Below are positions 1 to 12,160 of a stretch of 64,000 nt of DNA, one piece after another. Under the pieces are notes generated by a model. That model ran no database searches, was not told the origin of the DNA, and saw nothing but the letters and a program-made list of their open reading frames with translations. This DNA comes from Episyrphus balteatus (taxonomy: Eukaryota; Arthropoda; Insecta; Diptera; Syrphidae), in the NCBI RefSeq assembly GCF_945859705.1, contig NC_079136.1, forward strand, positions 43,909,989 to 43,973,988. Direction: 5' to 3'. Within the stretch, counting starts at the first letter, position 1, and each line of letters opens with the position of its first letter. The position numbers were made by a program, and so were the translations under genes.

Positions 1-1976
1 CAATAATTTCAATTTCCTTTTCGAGAGTCAAAGATTGAACAATACACTCCTTCGATATCCTGCATAGAAGTTTTCTTCTTAGTTTTTTTTTTTTTTTTTG
101 AAAATTCTTTGAGCTGGTAATCTTTGTGGGTGATGCACAGAAGATATTCTATACAAACAACAACATTTCTTGGAGATATAAAGTATTCTTTGCAAACATC
201 GCCAACTAGTATCTAGATAAGGAGACAAAAAGAATAGGTAGGACATCTATAAAAAGTGATATAATCAACTGGCAACAATATGAAAATAAGGACCTCTTCA
301 AATATTCACAAATCCTTATATTTAACTGTTTATAAGCATTTATTTGAACTATTTTTCGGTGGACAGAAAAAATCAAAAACAAAAAATCAAAAATTTAATA
401 ACTTTGAACGAAATAGTAGAAAAACAAAAAACAAAGAAGTCCTTCTGCCAAACAATATAGGTATAGGATAGTTAGGGCGAGTGGGAGGAAACAACAACTA
501 TCAAACAAACAATCAAATGAACAGGCAGTCAACGACAATGACAATGACAACGACTAGGACGACAACAATGACGACGGAGGACTCAAACGATGTGAAATTC
601 AAATTGCCAGATTCATGAAAGCGTAAAAATAACAATTTAATTTGAATATTTATGAATAACGGTGCTTCTCTACATTTTCACATTTTCACTGGACCCCCAA
701 AACGGACCAAAAAAAAAAATAAACATTTCCAAAGGACACAGCAGAAAATAAATGTAATGTTGGGGTTAGGGCTGATGTAGTAGGTGACTATGCTGCTGGC
801 TGGAACTGGAGCGGGCACTCTTGTTTGTGTTCTGGTATACACACAACGCCATTGTCATAGAGAGAGAGAGAGATTTAAATTAACTTCCTCGGCAGATCCG
901 CAATAAGGATTTTGTGTGCAGGACATTACATACATGGACAAAAGAAAAGCACCATCACCGCACAAACCGGAAACACCCCGCTTAAAGGCGGACAAAGCTC
1001 GACACAATAGTTTGGTGTCTAAAGCAGTGATGGTAAATGCCACGCGTTAAGGCCAATTTATTTATAACTGGTTACTAACTTTTTTGGAATAGATTTATTT
1101 TTCGTATTACCATAAATCAATAATTTGGCTATGGTTGCCCTTTTAACTGACATTTGTTTTAAGAAGTTGCTGTATTCTTCTCGCTAAAATGGTCGAAGGA
1201 TCAAGATCACTTGATTTTTAAAAACCAAGTTCGTCTTTTCTGGCTTTAATGGCCTAAATTATTTATAATCTCATGAAAAATATTCCTTCAAAATTTCAAA
1301 ATAAAATAAAATTTGAATGAAAAAATTGGTTCCTTTAACAACACTGACGGTTATCACTTCTTTAAGTTCTGTTACTGTTTGCTGCACTTTACGTCAATAT
1401 GTTAGTTTCCTTTTACTTCAAAAATGATTCAAATTGGACGTTTCTATAAAACAGTCTAATTAGATTTTGTATTTTTAACAAGGGTATTCTTTATTTAATA
1501 ACGGTTATACAAAGACATGTTGTTTTGGTCAATTTAAATTAATTTTATTTTAAAACTTGGTCGAAAGTTGAAGAGGAAAAATAAATTTATAGTTGTATTG
1601 TTTGGTAATTTATTCTTTGAATGTTAAGCAGATTTGAACCACACAAAGTGATTATTATTTATTTTGGATATAACTCAAAGTCTAGAAAGAATTTCAATAT
1701 TAATTTAATAATTCTAACGCAATTCACAGACAGCCTAAAATTGAAATAAAATATGACTGGATGGAGCTACAAAATTAGCGTTTAATTAGTTACAAATTTG
1801 GACATACAAAAAAATAAGTGTTTTCTTCTGCTTCAGTCTTATTTTGGCGGAATATTGAAAAACTAAAAACAGAAACTATGAAAACGAAGTTTGTGGAATT
1901 GAAAAGTATTTAAAAAGCTACAAACTTGAATGCCACAGACAAACCTATTGTTCACTTCAGACTTATTTCAACGGAA
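1..1976. other. AT-rich DNA without a recognisable gene
   Basis: I see no exon-like reading frame with a recognisable product here. Visible landmarks are a simple ACAATG/GACGAC-rich tract at about 525-590 and a short GA run at 860-872. The stretch 500-1050 is less A/T-homopolymeric than its surroundings, so it may be unique flanking or intronic DNA. The rest is A/T-rich with frequent homopolymer runs. Confidence 0.5.
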
Positions 1977-2231
1977 TATTTGTGCCCTTTAATTATGAAA
2001 GTGGACTAAGTCACTCCTAAAAATGGCATCAAATCAAGCCTAAAAATAATTATTGTTTAAGGGGCAAAGTTCATTTGAAAGCGAAATTGCAGTAAATATT
2101 CTTCTTTATTGCTCCTCTAATGATTTCATAAAAGAAATATAATTAAATCGTTATAAGAAAATTATTATGTAAGTTTTTCTTCAAACAATGCAAAAAGTGA
2201 CTTAGTCCACTTTCATAATCATGGGCACATT
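1977..2231. mobile_element. Short inverted-repeat element (MITE-like)
   Basis: About 40 bp at 1977-2017 recurs as an imperfect inverted copy at 2190-2231; the shared core reads ATGAAAGTGGACTAAGTCAC. The interior is about 170 bp, AT-rich and non-coding. Size and layout fit a non-autonomous DNA element. No target-site duplication is clear, so the superfamily is unknown. Confidence 0.6.
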
Positions 2232-2360
2232 TCATAAATCAAAAAATAAAAAAAAAAAGGTTTTTTCATATAAAAGACTAGGTACTGAAAGTAATTAGAA
2301 AAAATTAATAAACTGAGTTAATTTAAAAAAAAATAATTACTTTAAAATATAAAATTAATT

Positions 2361-2793
2361 TAAGAGCCGATTTTTCAATCTTCTAATAAACAGTCAGTTA
2401 ACTGTTCGATGAATAAAGTTATTAGGCTCATAAACAATCAGATGAAAACATTGAATTTTTCAATCAAGAATAATTTATTCTACAGAATAACAAAAAAAAA
2501 TTGTCAAATTCAAAAATATTTAAAATTAAACGTCATTTTTATTCATGATTGTTTTTGTTTTCTTGTGTTCCACCGTATTTTTTTCAAAATTTTTTCAAAA
2601 CAGCTTTGACAACTGACACAATATTTTTGTTGAGATTATTCCTTTGAATAATTTTTATTCGTTTCTGAAAGAAGCAGATAGTTTTATTCTTAGGAATAAG
2701 CTATATCTGCTTGTTGAAAAATTGATTTTTTCTCTATCCTTAGGAATAAGTACTAACTGACTGTTTAACTGACTATTGAAAAATTGGCCCTTA
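2361..2793. mobile_element. MITE with AGRGCC termini and TA flanks
   Basis: The left end (TAAGAGCCGATTTTTCAAT, from 2361) matches the inverted right end finishing at 2793. A second inner pair contains CAGTCAGTTA. TA at both outer ends fits a TA target-site duplication, as made by Tc1/mariner-type transposases (inference). The first part of the element recurs at about 14819-15060, inside another transposon, so this is a dispersed family. The 66-residue reading frame inside is AT-composition noise. Confidence 0.65.
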
Positions 2794-3442
2794 GAAATAT
2801 AAGTAGCAAAAATTTATTTTCCAAAATAATAAATAGCAAAACTAATGTGTTACATATAAGTTATATGCACTGCCTATTACCACCAAAAAAAGTCGGAGAA
2901 CTGAGAAAATAACTTTTTATGAAACTATAATGTATGCTTCTTCTTCTAAGCAAAAAAACAAAACACTTTCTGCATTAACATTTTTTATATCTTTTTTTCA
3001 AAACTATGACCATACCTATATAAAAAAAAAATTTTTTTTGCAAAAAAAAAAAATTTAAATTTCAGTCCCTTTCTCGATAAAAAAAAATTAAAGGTATGAT
3101 ATTTGACTAACTTTTTGTAATAATCCAGTAACTAGGCATAATTATCTTTCAATTAAGCCATCGTAACCTAAAAAATTGTTTAATTTAATATTATTTACGA
3201 ATTTTTAAAAAAATGTTACATGAGAGTAACGCTGGGCCCGAAAGGGTTAACCACAATAGCTCAGAAAAAGTTTTTTATTCATTTAAATTAATTTTGTATT
3301 TAAAAATAATTTTTTTTAATTCTCAGGTTTTTTATTTTTTTTTTAAATTATCGGTAGGTAGTCTTTTTTATAGTAAAAAACTTATTTTTTTTTTAAGAAA
3401 ATAAACTTAGCTTTGATAATAAGCTAAAAAAAAAAAAACAAT
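2794..3442. other. AT-rich spacer without a recognisable gene
   Basis: About 650 bp of A/T homopolymer-rich DNA. I see no conserved reading frame and no inverted ends. Confidence 0.45.
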
Positions 3443-3446
3443 TTAA

Positions 3447-4155
3447 GGGGGGAAATCCCTCTGAAATCTCTTATTTTTGCATTATTTTTTTTTTTTTTCG
3501 ATAATAAATTTATTTATCAACCGAAGAAACAATTTTCAGTGGTCTTAGCCTTAAATGAAGCGTCATAAGTTCCTAAATAGTCCCGAAATCCATGCGCTCC
3601 GAGCCTACCATAGTACGAAAACGAAAACTTTAAACGCATTTTTCTCGAAACGCGTTTTTTTCCGCGCGGTGCAACGTAACTCAAAAACCAATGAAGCTTT
3701 CGACTTGAAATAAAGTGCAAATTACTCGTTCACTTACTGGCCATTGCATGAATCTAAAAGTTCAACAAAATTTTTACAATAAATATTTTTTTTAACAATT
3801 TGTTTATAAACTAACATTGTGTTTTTTTCGTTTTTTTGGTCTCTAATTTTTATTTTACACTTGTTTTTAGTAAATTTAGGTTCATGCAATGCGTATAAAT
3901 ATATTTTATTGGAAAAAAATTACTTTTTTGATTATAAATAATTTTCTGGACCAGGGCATTGCACGGCGCAAACTCGAGGCGTAAACTTTAATGAACTGAA
4001 AAGCCGCCATTTTGTTTTTTTTTTTGTACTTAAAAAAATTGTATCAATACTTAATAATGTCAATAATATCATATACTTTTCCAAAAACCTATAAATGCTT
4101 TCGGTTTTCCAAACAAAATTATTGAAAAAGCTGTTGTCCAGAGGGATTTCCCCCC
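3447..4155. mobile_element. piggyBac-type MITE with TTAA target duplication
   Basis: The element begins GGGGGGAAATCCCTCTG (3447-3463) and ends with the perfect inverse (4139-4155). TTAA lies immediately outside both ends (3443-3446 and 4156-4159). TTAA duplications are the hallmark of piggyBac-class transposases. At 709 bp it is far too short for a transposase gene, so it is non-autonomous. The small minus-strand reading frame at 3517-3720 resembles no transposase domain I recognise. Confidence 0.8.
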
Positions 4156-4159
4156 TTAA

Positions 4160-4479
4160 GAAACGAAGAAATTTGAGTTTGATGCAAAATTGCAGAGAAA
4201 CGGTTGTTCGCAGAAAAAAAAAGTTTGGGAATAAACTAAAACTGTGATAAGATCTTAATTGGTTGTAAAAACAAATTTTGAATCAGACGTAGTTTTTCAA
4301 AGATAAAGCTAGTTAAGGGAAAAGAGAGCATCATAAAAACAGTCATAACTCGAAAACAGAACGAAAACGAGAAAACGACTTAAAATGATCCAGTAATCCA
4401 TGGTTTTCATTTGGGGCAGTGACTGTGGGATATTTTATCATATTGCTATTAAATATTTATCAAATACACAAAATATGTA
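4160..4479. other. Spacer without a recognisable gene
   Basis: About 320 bp between two repeat elements. I see no supported feature. Confidence 0.4.
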
Positions 4480-5750
4480 TGTGGATGGGTCAAAATCATG
4501 GAGGTGGGAAATTTCGTTGACCGAATTCTTAAAAAATCAACTTTGTCTTATGATACAAATATCATGCTCAAATGTTCGCTTTAGCCATAATTTGTCGGTT
4601 CAGGAACGGGCAGAGCACAAAAATGTATATTTTTTTTTAGAGAAACGTTCCTCGAAATGGTGGTGATCTCTTCAAAACGACTTTAGGGATCTAGAAATAG
4701 TATCAATGTGAATGATATGTTATTATAGGTATGTATTAAGATAGTGGGTCTTAAATAAATCAAATATAACTTATTTCTTGGGGCAGAGACCGATTTCTAC
4801 AAAAAAAAAATGGTTATATGCACGTCCGAAACACTCAGGGCATAAGTAATTTTTTCTTTTGTTTTTTTTGTAACTTTTTTGATAAAAGTGTATATTACAG
4901 CCATACCTACTTAGATAGGATACTGAGTAAAAAAACCTAAAAAATGCAAAATTATGAGTGTAAGACTGCATTATTTATTCAGATTCTAAGAGCGTTCCCG
5001 GAAATGACGTTTTGACCATAATTTATTTTTATTTTTTATGTCACAAAGTAAAACGAAATATTTTTGATATTATATTGTAGTGGCCTCGATTTTTGATCAT
5101 AATATCACAAAAAAAAAATAAAATTTCTATCTAACTATACCCCAAAACAAGCGTTCCCGGAATGACGGTTAATTGATGTACGCTAAAAATGAAACTAAAA
5201 CTAGCTTCTAACATACATTTTATATATTTATCCAAAAAAAATAAGCGTGGAATGATAAATCTATATAAAATCAACTTTTAAAACACCTTGCAGCACAATT
5301 TGTACGTTAGATGATTAAAATATTGATACATTAAGAAATGGTGGTTTTATGCGTCATTTTTCTTGGGACAACTTTTATTAATTAATAAAAAATAGCAAAA
5401 CTTAATTTTTTTTGTAAGAGATGTACCAATTTATAAAAAGTATTGTGTATTTATGTAGTATTTAGAAAAAAAATACTTAAAAATAATTGACTTTAATGTG
5501 TTTTTAAGCCATTTAGTTTTAAGTTTTTGAGTTGTGGACATGTCCGGGAACGCTGTTTTTGGGTATATTAGATGCAATAAAAAATAAATTTAAACTTTTC
5601 TAACCGAAACAAATATATTCGTAGATGCGTGCCAACTATTTTAATTGGTAAATGAAAAAAAAAAAACTTTAAATAAATGTTATTTTGATTTAAATAAATT
5701 CCTGGACATCAAATTTTCCACCTCCATGATTTTGACCCGTATATGGTCAA
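4480..5750. mobile_element. Inverted-ended repeat element, about 1.27 kb
   Basis: A stretch containing GGGTCAAAATCATGGAGGTG at about 4487 recurs inverted at about 5716-5740, with weaker pairing continuing to about 45 bp. The internal word GCGTTCCCGGA occurs at about 4992 and 5151 and inverted at about 5545, so the interior also has repeat structure. No coding domain is visible. The right end abuts the large hairpin that follows. Confidence 0.5.
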
Positions 5751-5764
5751 TAATTTTTCAAAAT

Positions 5765-7410
5765 GATGTTTTAGTCGAGTCAAATTAGACATAAAATTTG
5801 TAAAATCTCGGAATCCAGGGAAAGTCGATGCATCTAAAAAACGAGTATAAGGCTGCATTATAAAAGGGTCAAATAAGAAAGTTAAAAAAAAAAAATTTCA
5901 CCGCTCTCGATTACAACAGTTTTTATGGACCGTTAACTGTCATTCCGTATGCAAGCGTCAATCGGAATTGCTGTCTCATTTTAGATTTTGATCAAACTTT
6001 GTAGGGATGTTCTCTAGGACTGTAAGGAAGCAAATCCATTATGATTTAATTTTAAGTTGCGTGGTTTCCCCGGTACCCGCATTCGAACTTTTTCAGAAGG
6101 TCATTTTTATGTTATTATAGCTTTGCGTCTACTAAAGATATCTTTTTGTTTGAAACGCCATTTTAAAGCTTAAGAGTAGTAATTTTTGAATATATATTAA
6201 AAAATTACGTAATAATTATCCCTGAATTAAAAATAATTTTTGAAAAACTGGTAATTTTGCTGATTTTTCATGGTTTTTGACTCAGAACCTTGGCTATTAT
6301 ATGTAGGAAGCTTATACTTACCAAATATTAAATATAGATATTTTTCAACAAAATAAATCTAAAATGAACTCGATGGCTGTACTCCTTATGTAAAAATTTT
6401 AAGTTCAAAGTATAGAGTATTTTAAAAAAGCTAATTTTTATACTGTCATTTTCTACGATTTGACTTAACGAAGAAATGTGAAACTTACAGTGTGTTAAGC
6501 TAAGAGTACGAACTAAATATACTATTAATTTCATGCTTCTATCTTATGTCAAACATAGTGCAATCATAGCCTTAAATAGGGGTTTTTTTTGGCTTTTTAG
6601 CATTTTTGCGAATTTTCAAACAAGCGGTACACTAAGAAGATATGAAAATAACACAATTTTATTTAGAGGACTTAAAGTTAAAAGTTTCAACTTAACACAC
6701 TGTTAGTTTCATGTTTCTATCTTTAGTCAAATCGTAAAAAATCATAGTATAAAAAAATATTTTTTCAAAAAACTCAAAACTTTGAACTTAAAATTTTTGC
6801 ATAAGGAACACAGCCATCGAGTTCATTTTAGATTTATTTTGTTGAAAAATATCTATATTTAATATTTGGTAAGTATAAGCTTCCTACATATAATAGCCAA
6901 GGTTCTGAGTCAAAAACCATGAAAAATCAGCAAAATTACCAGTTTTTCAAAAATTATTTTTAATTCAGGGATAATTATTACGTAATTTTTTAATATATAT
7001 TCAAAAATTACTACTCTTAAGCTTTAAAATGGCGTTTCAAACAAAAAGATATCTTTAGTAGACGCAAAGCTATAATAACATAAAAATGACCTTCTGAAAA
7101 AGTTCGAATGCGGGTACCGGGGAAACCACGCAACTTAAAATTAAATCATAATGGATTTGCTTCCTTACAGTCCTAGAGAACATCCCTACAAAGTTTGATC
7201 AAAATCTAAAATGAGACAGCAATTCCGATTGACGCTTGCATACGGAATGACAGTAAACGGTCTATAAAAACTGTTGTAATCGAGAGCGGTGAATTTTTTT
7301 TTTTTAACTTTCTTATTTGACCCTATTATAATGCAGCCCAATACTCGTTTTTCAGATGCATCGACTTTCCCTGGATTCCGAGGTATAAAGCTAATTTGAC
7401 TCCACTATTT
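5765..7410. repeat. Long foldback hairpin, about 1.65 kb
   Basis: The left arm (about 5765-6505) and right arm (about 6700-7410) are inverted copies of each other. Differences over most of the arm are few, for example ggctgcattata at about 5852 and its inverse at about 7327. The unpaired centre is roughly 6520-6690. No protein domain is visible. Such foldbacks are usually non-autonomous transposons, and a transcript of it would fold into a long double-stranded RNA. Confidence 0.8.
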
Positions 7411-7566
7411 AGAAAAAAGGCCCTGTAAAATCATATGGCCTGAAAAAAAACGCATGTGTACACCAGAGGCCTATTGTAACCGTCTAAAAATGTCAGTGGG
7501 TACTAGAACTTATAATGTAAAATTTGACTGGTTGCTTCAAAGTCTATTAACAAAAAAAAAAAAAAA

Positions 7567-8066
7567 AATGCACGACTGGGTCGCACTTATTTGCTCTTAC
7601 GGTTCAAAACACTATTATGTTTGTTTACTTGTAGATTTTAAGAGTTATCTCTACATAAATTTTAAAGAAATTTTGTTGATGTTGGGGAAGAGCAGACATT
7701 TAGGGCAAAATTTTATTAAATGAAAACATTATTTTTTGGTTCGCTTTTTGAAAAAAAAAAAACTAAAAATGCAGTTTTATTGCAATTTCTTAAAATATTA
7801 CGTCTGCAAAGTTTTATCAAAATTTTTAGAGCCGTTTTTGAGTTATTTGGTACAACTTGAAAAATTTGTAAGGCACACTTTCTAAGTGAAACATAAAAAA
7901 AAGGAACTATCAGAATTCTATGAAAATTATCTGTACCGTTTTGGCTGTGGAAATATGTACAGATGGAAGCACAGACGCACGGATGGAATTGCGAGAATTA
8001 CTCCATCATCGTAATGTTGCTTTTGATTAAAACCTCAATTTTTTTTCGACACGGAACATAGTGACC
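7567..8066 (+). mobile_element. TGCACGAC-family repeat, copy A (shortened)
   Basis: It starts with the family signature TGCACGACTGGGTCGCAC at 7569, followed by TTGCTCTTACG. It contains the family word around TTAGAGCCGTTTTTGAG at about 7828 and ends with the family tail: a short GCACAGACGCACGG-like tract, then CCATCATCGTAATG. About 500 bp, compared with 770-1000 bp for the fuller copies at 30.9, 32.3, 40.0 and 52.3 kb. Confidence 0.7.
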
Positions 8067-9550
8067 ATTAATTTAAAAAATTGTTGATTGATACAAAAGA
8101 CGATTCATATTTTATTTTAAACCTTTGATCAAGATTATATGATTGAGTTTGATATCAAAATATTTCAGAGTCCAAAAATCTAAAAACTGCTTTTGTCCCG
8201 CACTTTATATTATAATATATATAAACTAAAAGCTTATGTAAGATTTAAGAAAAATAACACAAAATTCTAAAAAGACAACAAAAATATTTATCATTATTTT
8301 GTTGTTTTTTTTTTTATAAAAATCAGCCGTTGACAAAAACATCCTCTTATCCTCATTTTTTGGCTTGAATAAAAAAATAATATGTTCTCAAATATTTGTT
8401 CCGTCATCGTCGTTCTTGTTTCCATTCAAAAATTCATTCAGCACAACAAAAATACAGCAAACAAAAAAAAAAATAAAGAAAGGGATTTTACAATCAATTA
8501 CATTTCTACCCTTACTCGAACATTCGAAACAAATTAAGCGAATGAACTATTCAACTCAGTAAGCAGGTAAGTGCTTGAAATAATGATATTATTCAGGGAT
8601 TTTTTCCTTGTAAAATATTACGAAAAGTATTTTTTGATATCGAAACAAGGACATTTTCAAGAGCGATGATCCTTTTACAGAAAAAAAAGGAATATCCTTC
8701 ACATACACAAACACATAAAAATATTTGATATACCTTGCAGATAAAAACCCAAAGGAAACAGACACGACTCAACACAGCAAAAAAAAATATTCAAATTTAC
8801 GCTGCATGTTTCGAATCTTTTCTTATTTTCCAACCATTTCACTTGCAAATCGACACAAAGGACCAAACCAACGATTTAATTCAAAAGTTAAATTGTCACC
8901 GTTAGATACAAATAAAATTTATTCATCATTGTTTGTGTGTGTGTTCAGATTGGGTGGCGATTGCGATAGCTATGGTGTCATGGGAGTGTGAGAAGGGGCA
9001 ATGGAGAGTAGACATAGTGGCAGCGGCAACTACATTAGTGGGCGATGATGGTGGATAAATTTTCGAGTGTCCTTTCCTTGGGTCTGCATAATCTCGTTAC
9101 CCCGAGCAAAACTTTTACCAACAAACACCCAACAGAAAAAAAAAAAAAAACAAACAGAAAAAATGAAGCATATTTTCTGGGCTAAATTTGAGTGGCAGAC
9201 AACGGTACCTATCCTATACACGGGCTAGCACTGCACTGAAAGGTAAACAAGAAACAAATCGAGAGATGAATCATTTATTCAAGCATAGACATCGTAGTCG
9301 TCGCTATTCTCATCGTCACTGTCAATTCCAGTGTCGGATTAGCAATAAAACAATGCAAGGGAATAAAAGCTAGAGAGATGAGCCTTTTTACCGAAATTCC
9401 TAGGTCGTAGTGTTTTCTGTTTATATCTTCTAGGTTAGGTCATCAAAAGCACCTTAGTCCCAACAAGTCAGAAATTCTTAAGGGATTTTTTGAGTTGATT
9501 TTGTTTACCAAAAAGAGGTTGTCTCTAAAGCCGCTTTACGGACGATGATT
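8067..9550. other. AT-rich DNA without a recognisable gene
   Basis: About 1.5 kb with no recognisable protein match on either strand. The reading frames here overlap one another and are low-complexity. A GTGTGTGTG run sits at about 8934. Confidence 0.45.
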
Positions 9551-9799
9551 TTACGTGATAACGTCGTAATAAAACAGGTTGTGTGCTTTTAAAATGAGTC
9601 AATTGAAGCGTTTATTTATTTCAAACAATCATAATTTACAAGAAAAAGCTAAAAAAATTACCTTTTTTCTTTTCTCATTATATTAATTTTTTTATTTTAA
9701 AAGCTTACAAAAAAAAATTATACCATTAAAAAGCCAAATATTTCTTCTAAATAATAAAACCATTTTTAAAATGCATTTTACAATGCACAAAAAGTATTG

Positions 9800-10108
9800 A
9801 AATAATTTATTAAAAACAATCATTTCTTATGAAAAAAGTGAAAAAATCATTTCCATCACCCAAAAATTCATTTTTTTGATACAACAACCTATAATAAATT
9901 TTATACCACCTGAAAGCTTATTGCTTCAGCTCAAAATATTTATATCGATCATGTCTATTAGGCATCTACAAAAAAAACTAGTATTTTTTGAACTCGATCA
10001 ATTTTCATCAAAAAAAGCAAAAAAACACATAATTTTATGTTCTCACGCTATTGAATCAATTTTTTTTTGACAACCTATAAAAAATTTTATATCATGTAAA
10101 AGCTTATA
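9800..10108 (-). repeat. Dispersed repeat fragment, left of the hairpin insertion
   Basis: The sequence around AAATTTTATATCATGTAAAA at about 10081-10100 matches, on the opposite strand, the repeat near 39.66-39.72 kb. The match resumes at 11952 on the other side of the hairpin, so this is one repeat copy split by an insertion. Confidence 0.55.
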
Positions 10109-11948
10109 TAGGCTATTGATTATGTCGAAAAAAACAGGGTAATAAGGAACTAAGACGTTCACGGGTTTTTATTGCAGGAATCGTTCAATGGGTTATAAAA
10201 GAAGATAAAACCGCGGAGTGCTATTAAATGAGAGGGTGGAAACTGAAGATAGGGGTGCAAAAGCCCCCTTTTTGGTTTTTTCAATATACCTCGTAAACCA
10301 AGCAAAATTTTGATATATTGCACATATAACTTTTTGTAGAGAATTAAATTTCCTATTGGAATAATGTTTTTTAAAAATTGAAAAAAAAAAATTTCCATAC
10401 CAAAATAGTCGAAACAATCATAAAAAAAATATCAAAAAAATCGATTTTTTGAGTTTTTTTGCTTTTTTAGTTGTACATTTTTTTTGGGTTGAGATAGACA
10501 TAAACATTGCTCCAAAGAAAAAAAGAAGATTAAATTTCCTACAAAATGCTGTACTCACTAAATTTTTTCATTGAAAATTGACCGAAGTATGGCCATTTTA
10601 ATCTATCTTTTTTTCGCATTTTTAGTTTTACTTAAGTAAAACAGAAACATTTGAGGGGAAAGTACGATTACTTAAGCACCAAGAACTGATAATGAGATTT
10701 TGTAGAGGGGTTAAATACAATCATTGTTTACTATGGGAGGGAGGGTCAATGTCCCCCCGTTTTGGAGGGAGGGGCAATTTTCTAAAAAAAATACTTAAAA
10801 TTAAAAAAAATTATTAAAAAACAACGGCAACACTTACAGTTTTGATTGATACTTTTTTTCAAAAGCTAGAATTATAATCTTAATATCAATTTTAAAATGA
10901 AGTTATTTTAATCAATTCTTTTTGAAATAAACGAGTGATTCCGATAAAGAAAGTATTTTGTCTATTTTTCAATTTTCTCAAAAAGTAGAAGGCATAGGAA
11001 CATTATGATTTTCATGATTTGATAAGAAATCAATTAAGGCAGTTTACTTTGTCGTATTGAAGTCCACAGTCTTTGTGAAAATTGTACTCAATGTGCTTTT
11101 TAAACATTTTTTATACAAGTTTTGACTTTGAAATCGGGTATTGCAAAAAGAATTGATTAAAATAACTTCATTTTAAAATTAATATTAAGATTATAATTCT
11201 AGCTTTTGAAAAAAGTATCAATCAAAACTATAAGTGTTGCCGTTGTTTTTTAATAATTTTTTTTAATTTTAAGTATTTTTTTTAGAAAATTGCCCCTCCC
11301 TCCAAAACGGGGGGACATTGACCCTCCCTCCTATAGTAAACAATGATTGTATTTAACCCCTCTACAAAATCTCATTATCAGTTCTTGGTGCTTAAGTAAT
11401 CGTACTTTCCCCTCAAATGTTTCTGTTTTACTTAAGTAAAACTAAAAATGCGAAAAAAAGATAGTTTAAAATGGCCATACTTCGGTCAATTTTCAATGAA
11501 AAAATTTAGTGAGTACAGCATTTTGTAGGAAATTTAATCTTCTTTTTTTCTTTGGAGCAATGTTTATGTCTATCTCAACCCAAAAAAAATGTACAACTAA
11601 AAAAGCAAAAAAACTCAAAAAATCGATTTTTTTGATATTTTTTTTATGATTGTTTCGACTATTTTGGTATGGAAATTTTTTTTTTCAATTTTTAAAAAAA
11701 CATTATTCCAATAGGAAATTTAATTCTCTACAAAAAGTTATATGTGCAATATATCAAAATTTTGCTTGGTTTACGAGGTATATTGAAAAAACCAAAAAGG
11801 GGGCTTTTGCACCCCTATCTTCAGTTTCCACCCTCTCATTTAATAGCACTCCGGGGTTTTATCTTCTTTTATAACCCATTGAACGATTCCTGCAATAAAA
11901 ACCCGTGAACGTCTTAGTTCCTTTCTAAACTACATAATCAATAGCCTA
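10109..11948. mobile_element. Foldback transposon with ATA target duplication, 1.84 kb
   Basis: It begins TAGGCTATTGATTATGT (10109) and ends with the exact inverse at 11948. ATA flanks both sides (10106-10108 and 11949-11951). The arms (to about 10925, and from about 11145) are nearly identical inverted copies with a loop of about 220 bp. Both arms contain a G-run block (about 10735-10785 and 11297-11335). The related repeat at 39.66 kb preserves a near-empty target site of the same length. No transposase domain is visible; the same 74-residue frame appears on both arms only because the arms are copies. Confidence 0.85.
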
Positions 11949-11951
11949 ATA

Positions 11952-12160
11952 ATTTCACCTTTCATATGACGTTTCAATCTTATTTCTGCGATGTCTAGAA
12001 AAAGAGTTAGAATTTTTTAAAACCAACCATGTAGAAATTCCAAACTGAGATTACGGTACTTCCCACACTGGTGGCTGTTCATGATCAACAGATCTCCACA
12101 GGCGTTTTGAGGTATTTCGCAAGTTTTTCAATTTAACATTGTGTAGCTTGTAGTGAATGA
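11952..12160 (-). repeat. Dispersed repeat fragment, right of the hairpin insertion
   Basis: Read on the minus strand this aligns with 39511-39672. Shared words include ATATCTCAAAATACCTGTGG-like and CATGGTTGGCTTTAAAAAATT-like stretches. It is the continuation of the repeat interrupted at 10108. Confidence 0.6.

Noticed and set aside
10193..11874. Nearly identical 74-codon frames at 10193-10417 (minus) and 11650-11874 (plus)
   Set aside because: They lie at mirror positions in the two arms of one hairpin; conservation reflects arm identity, and the peptide is AT-composition low complexity.
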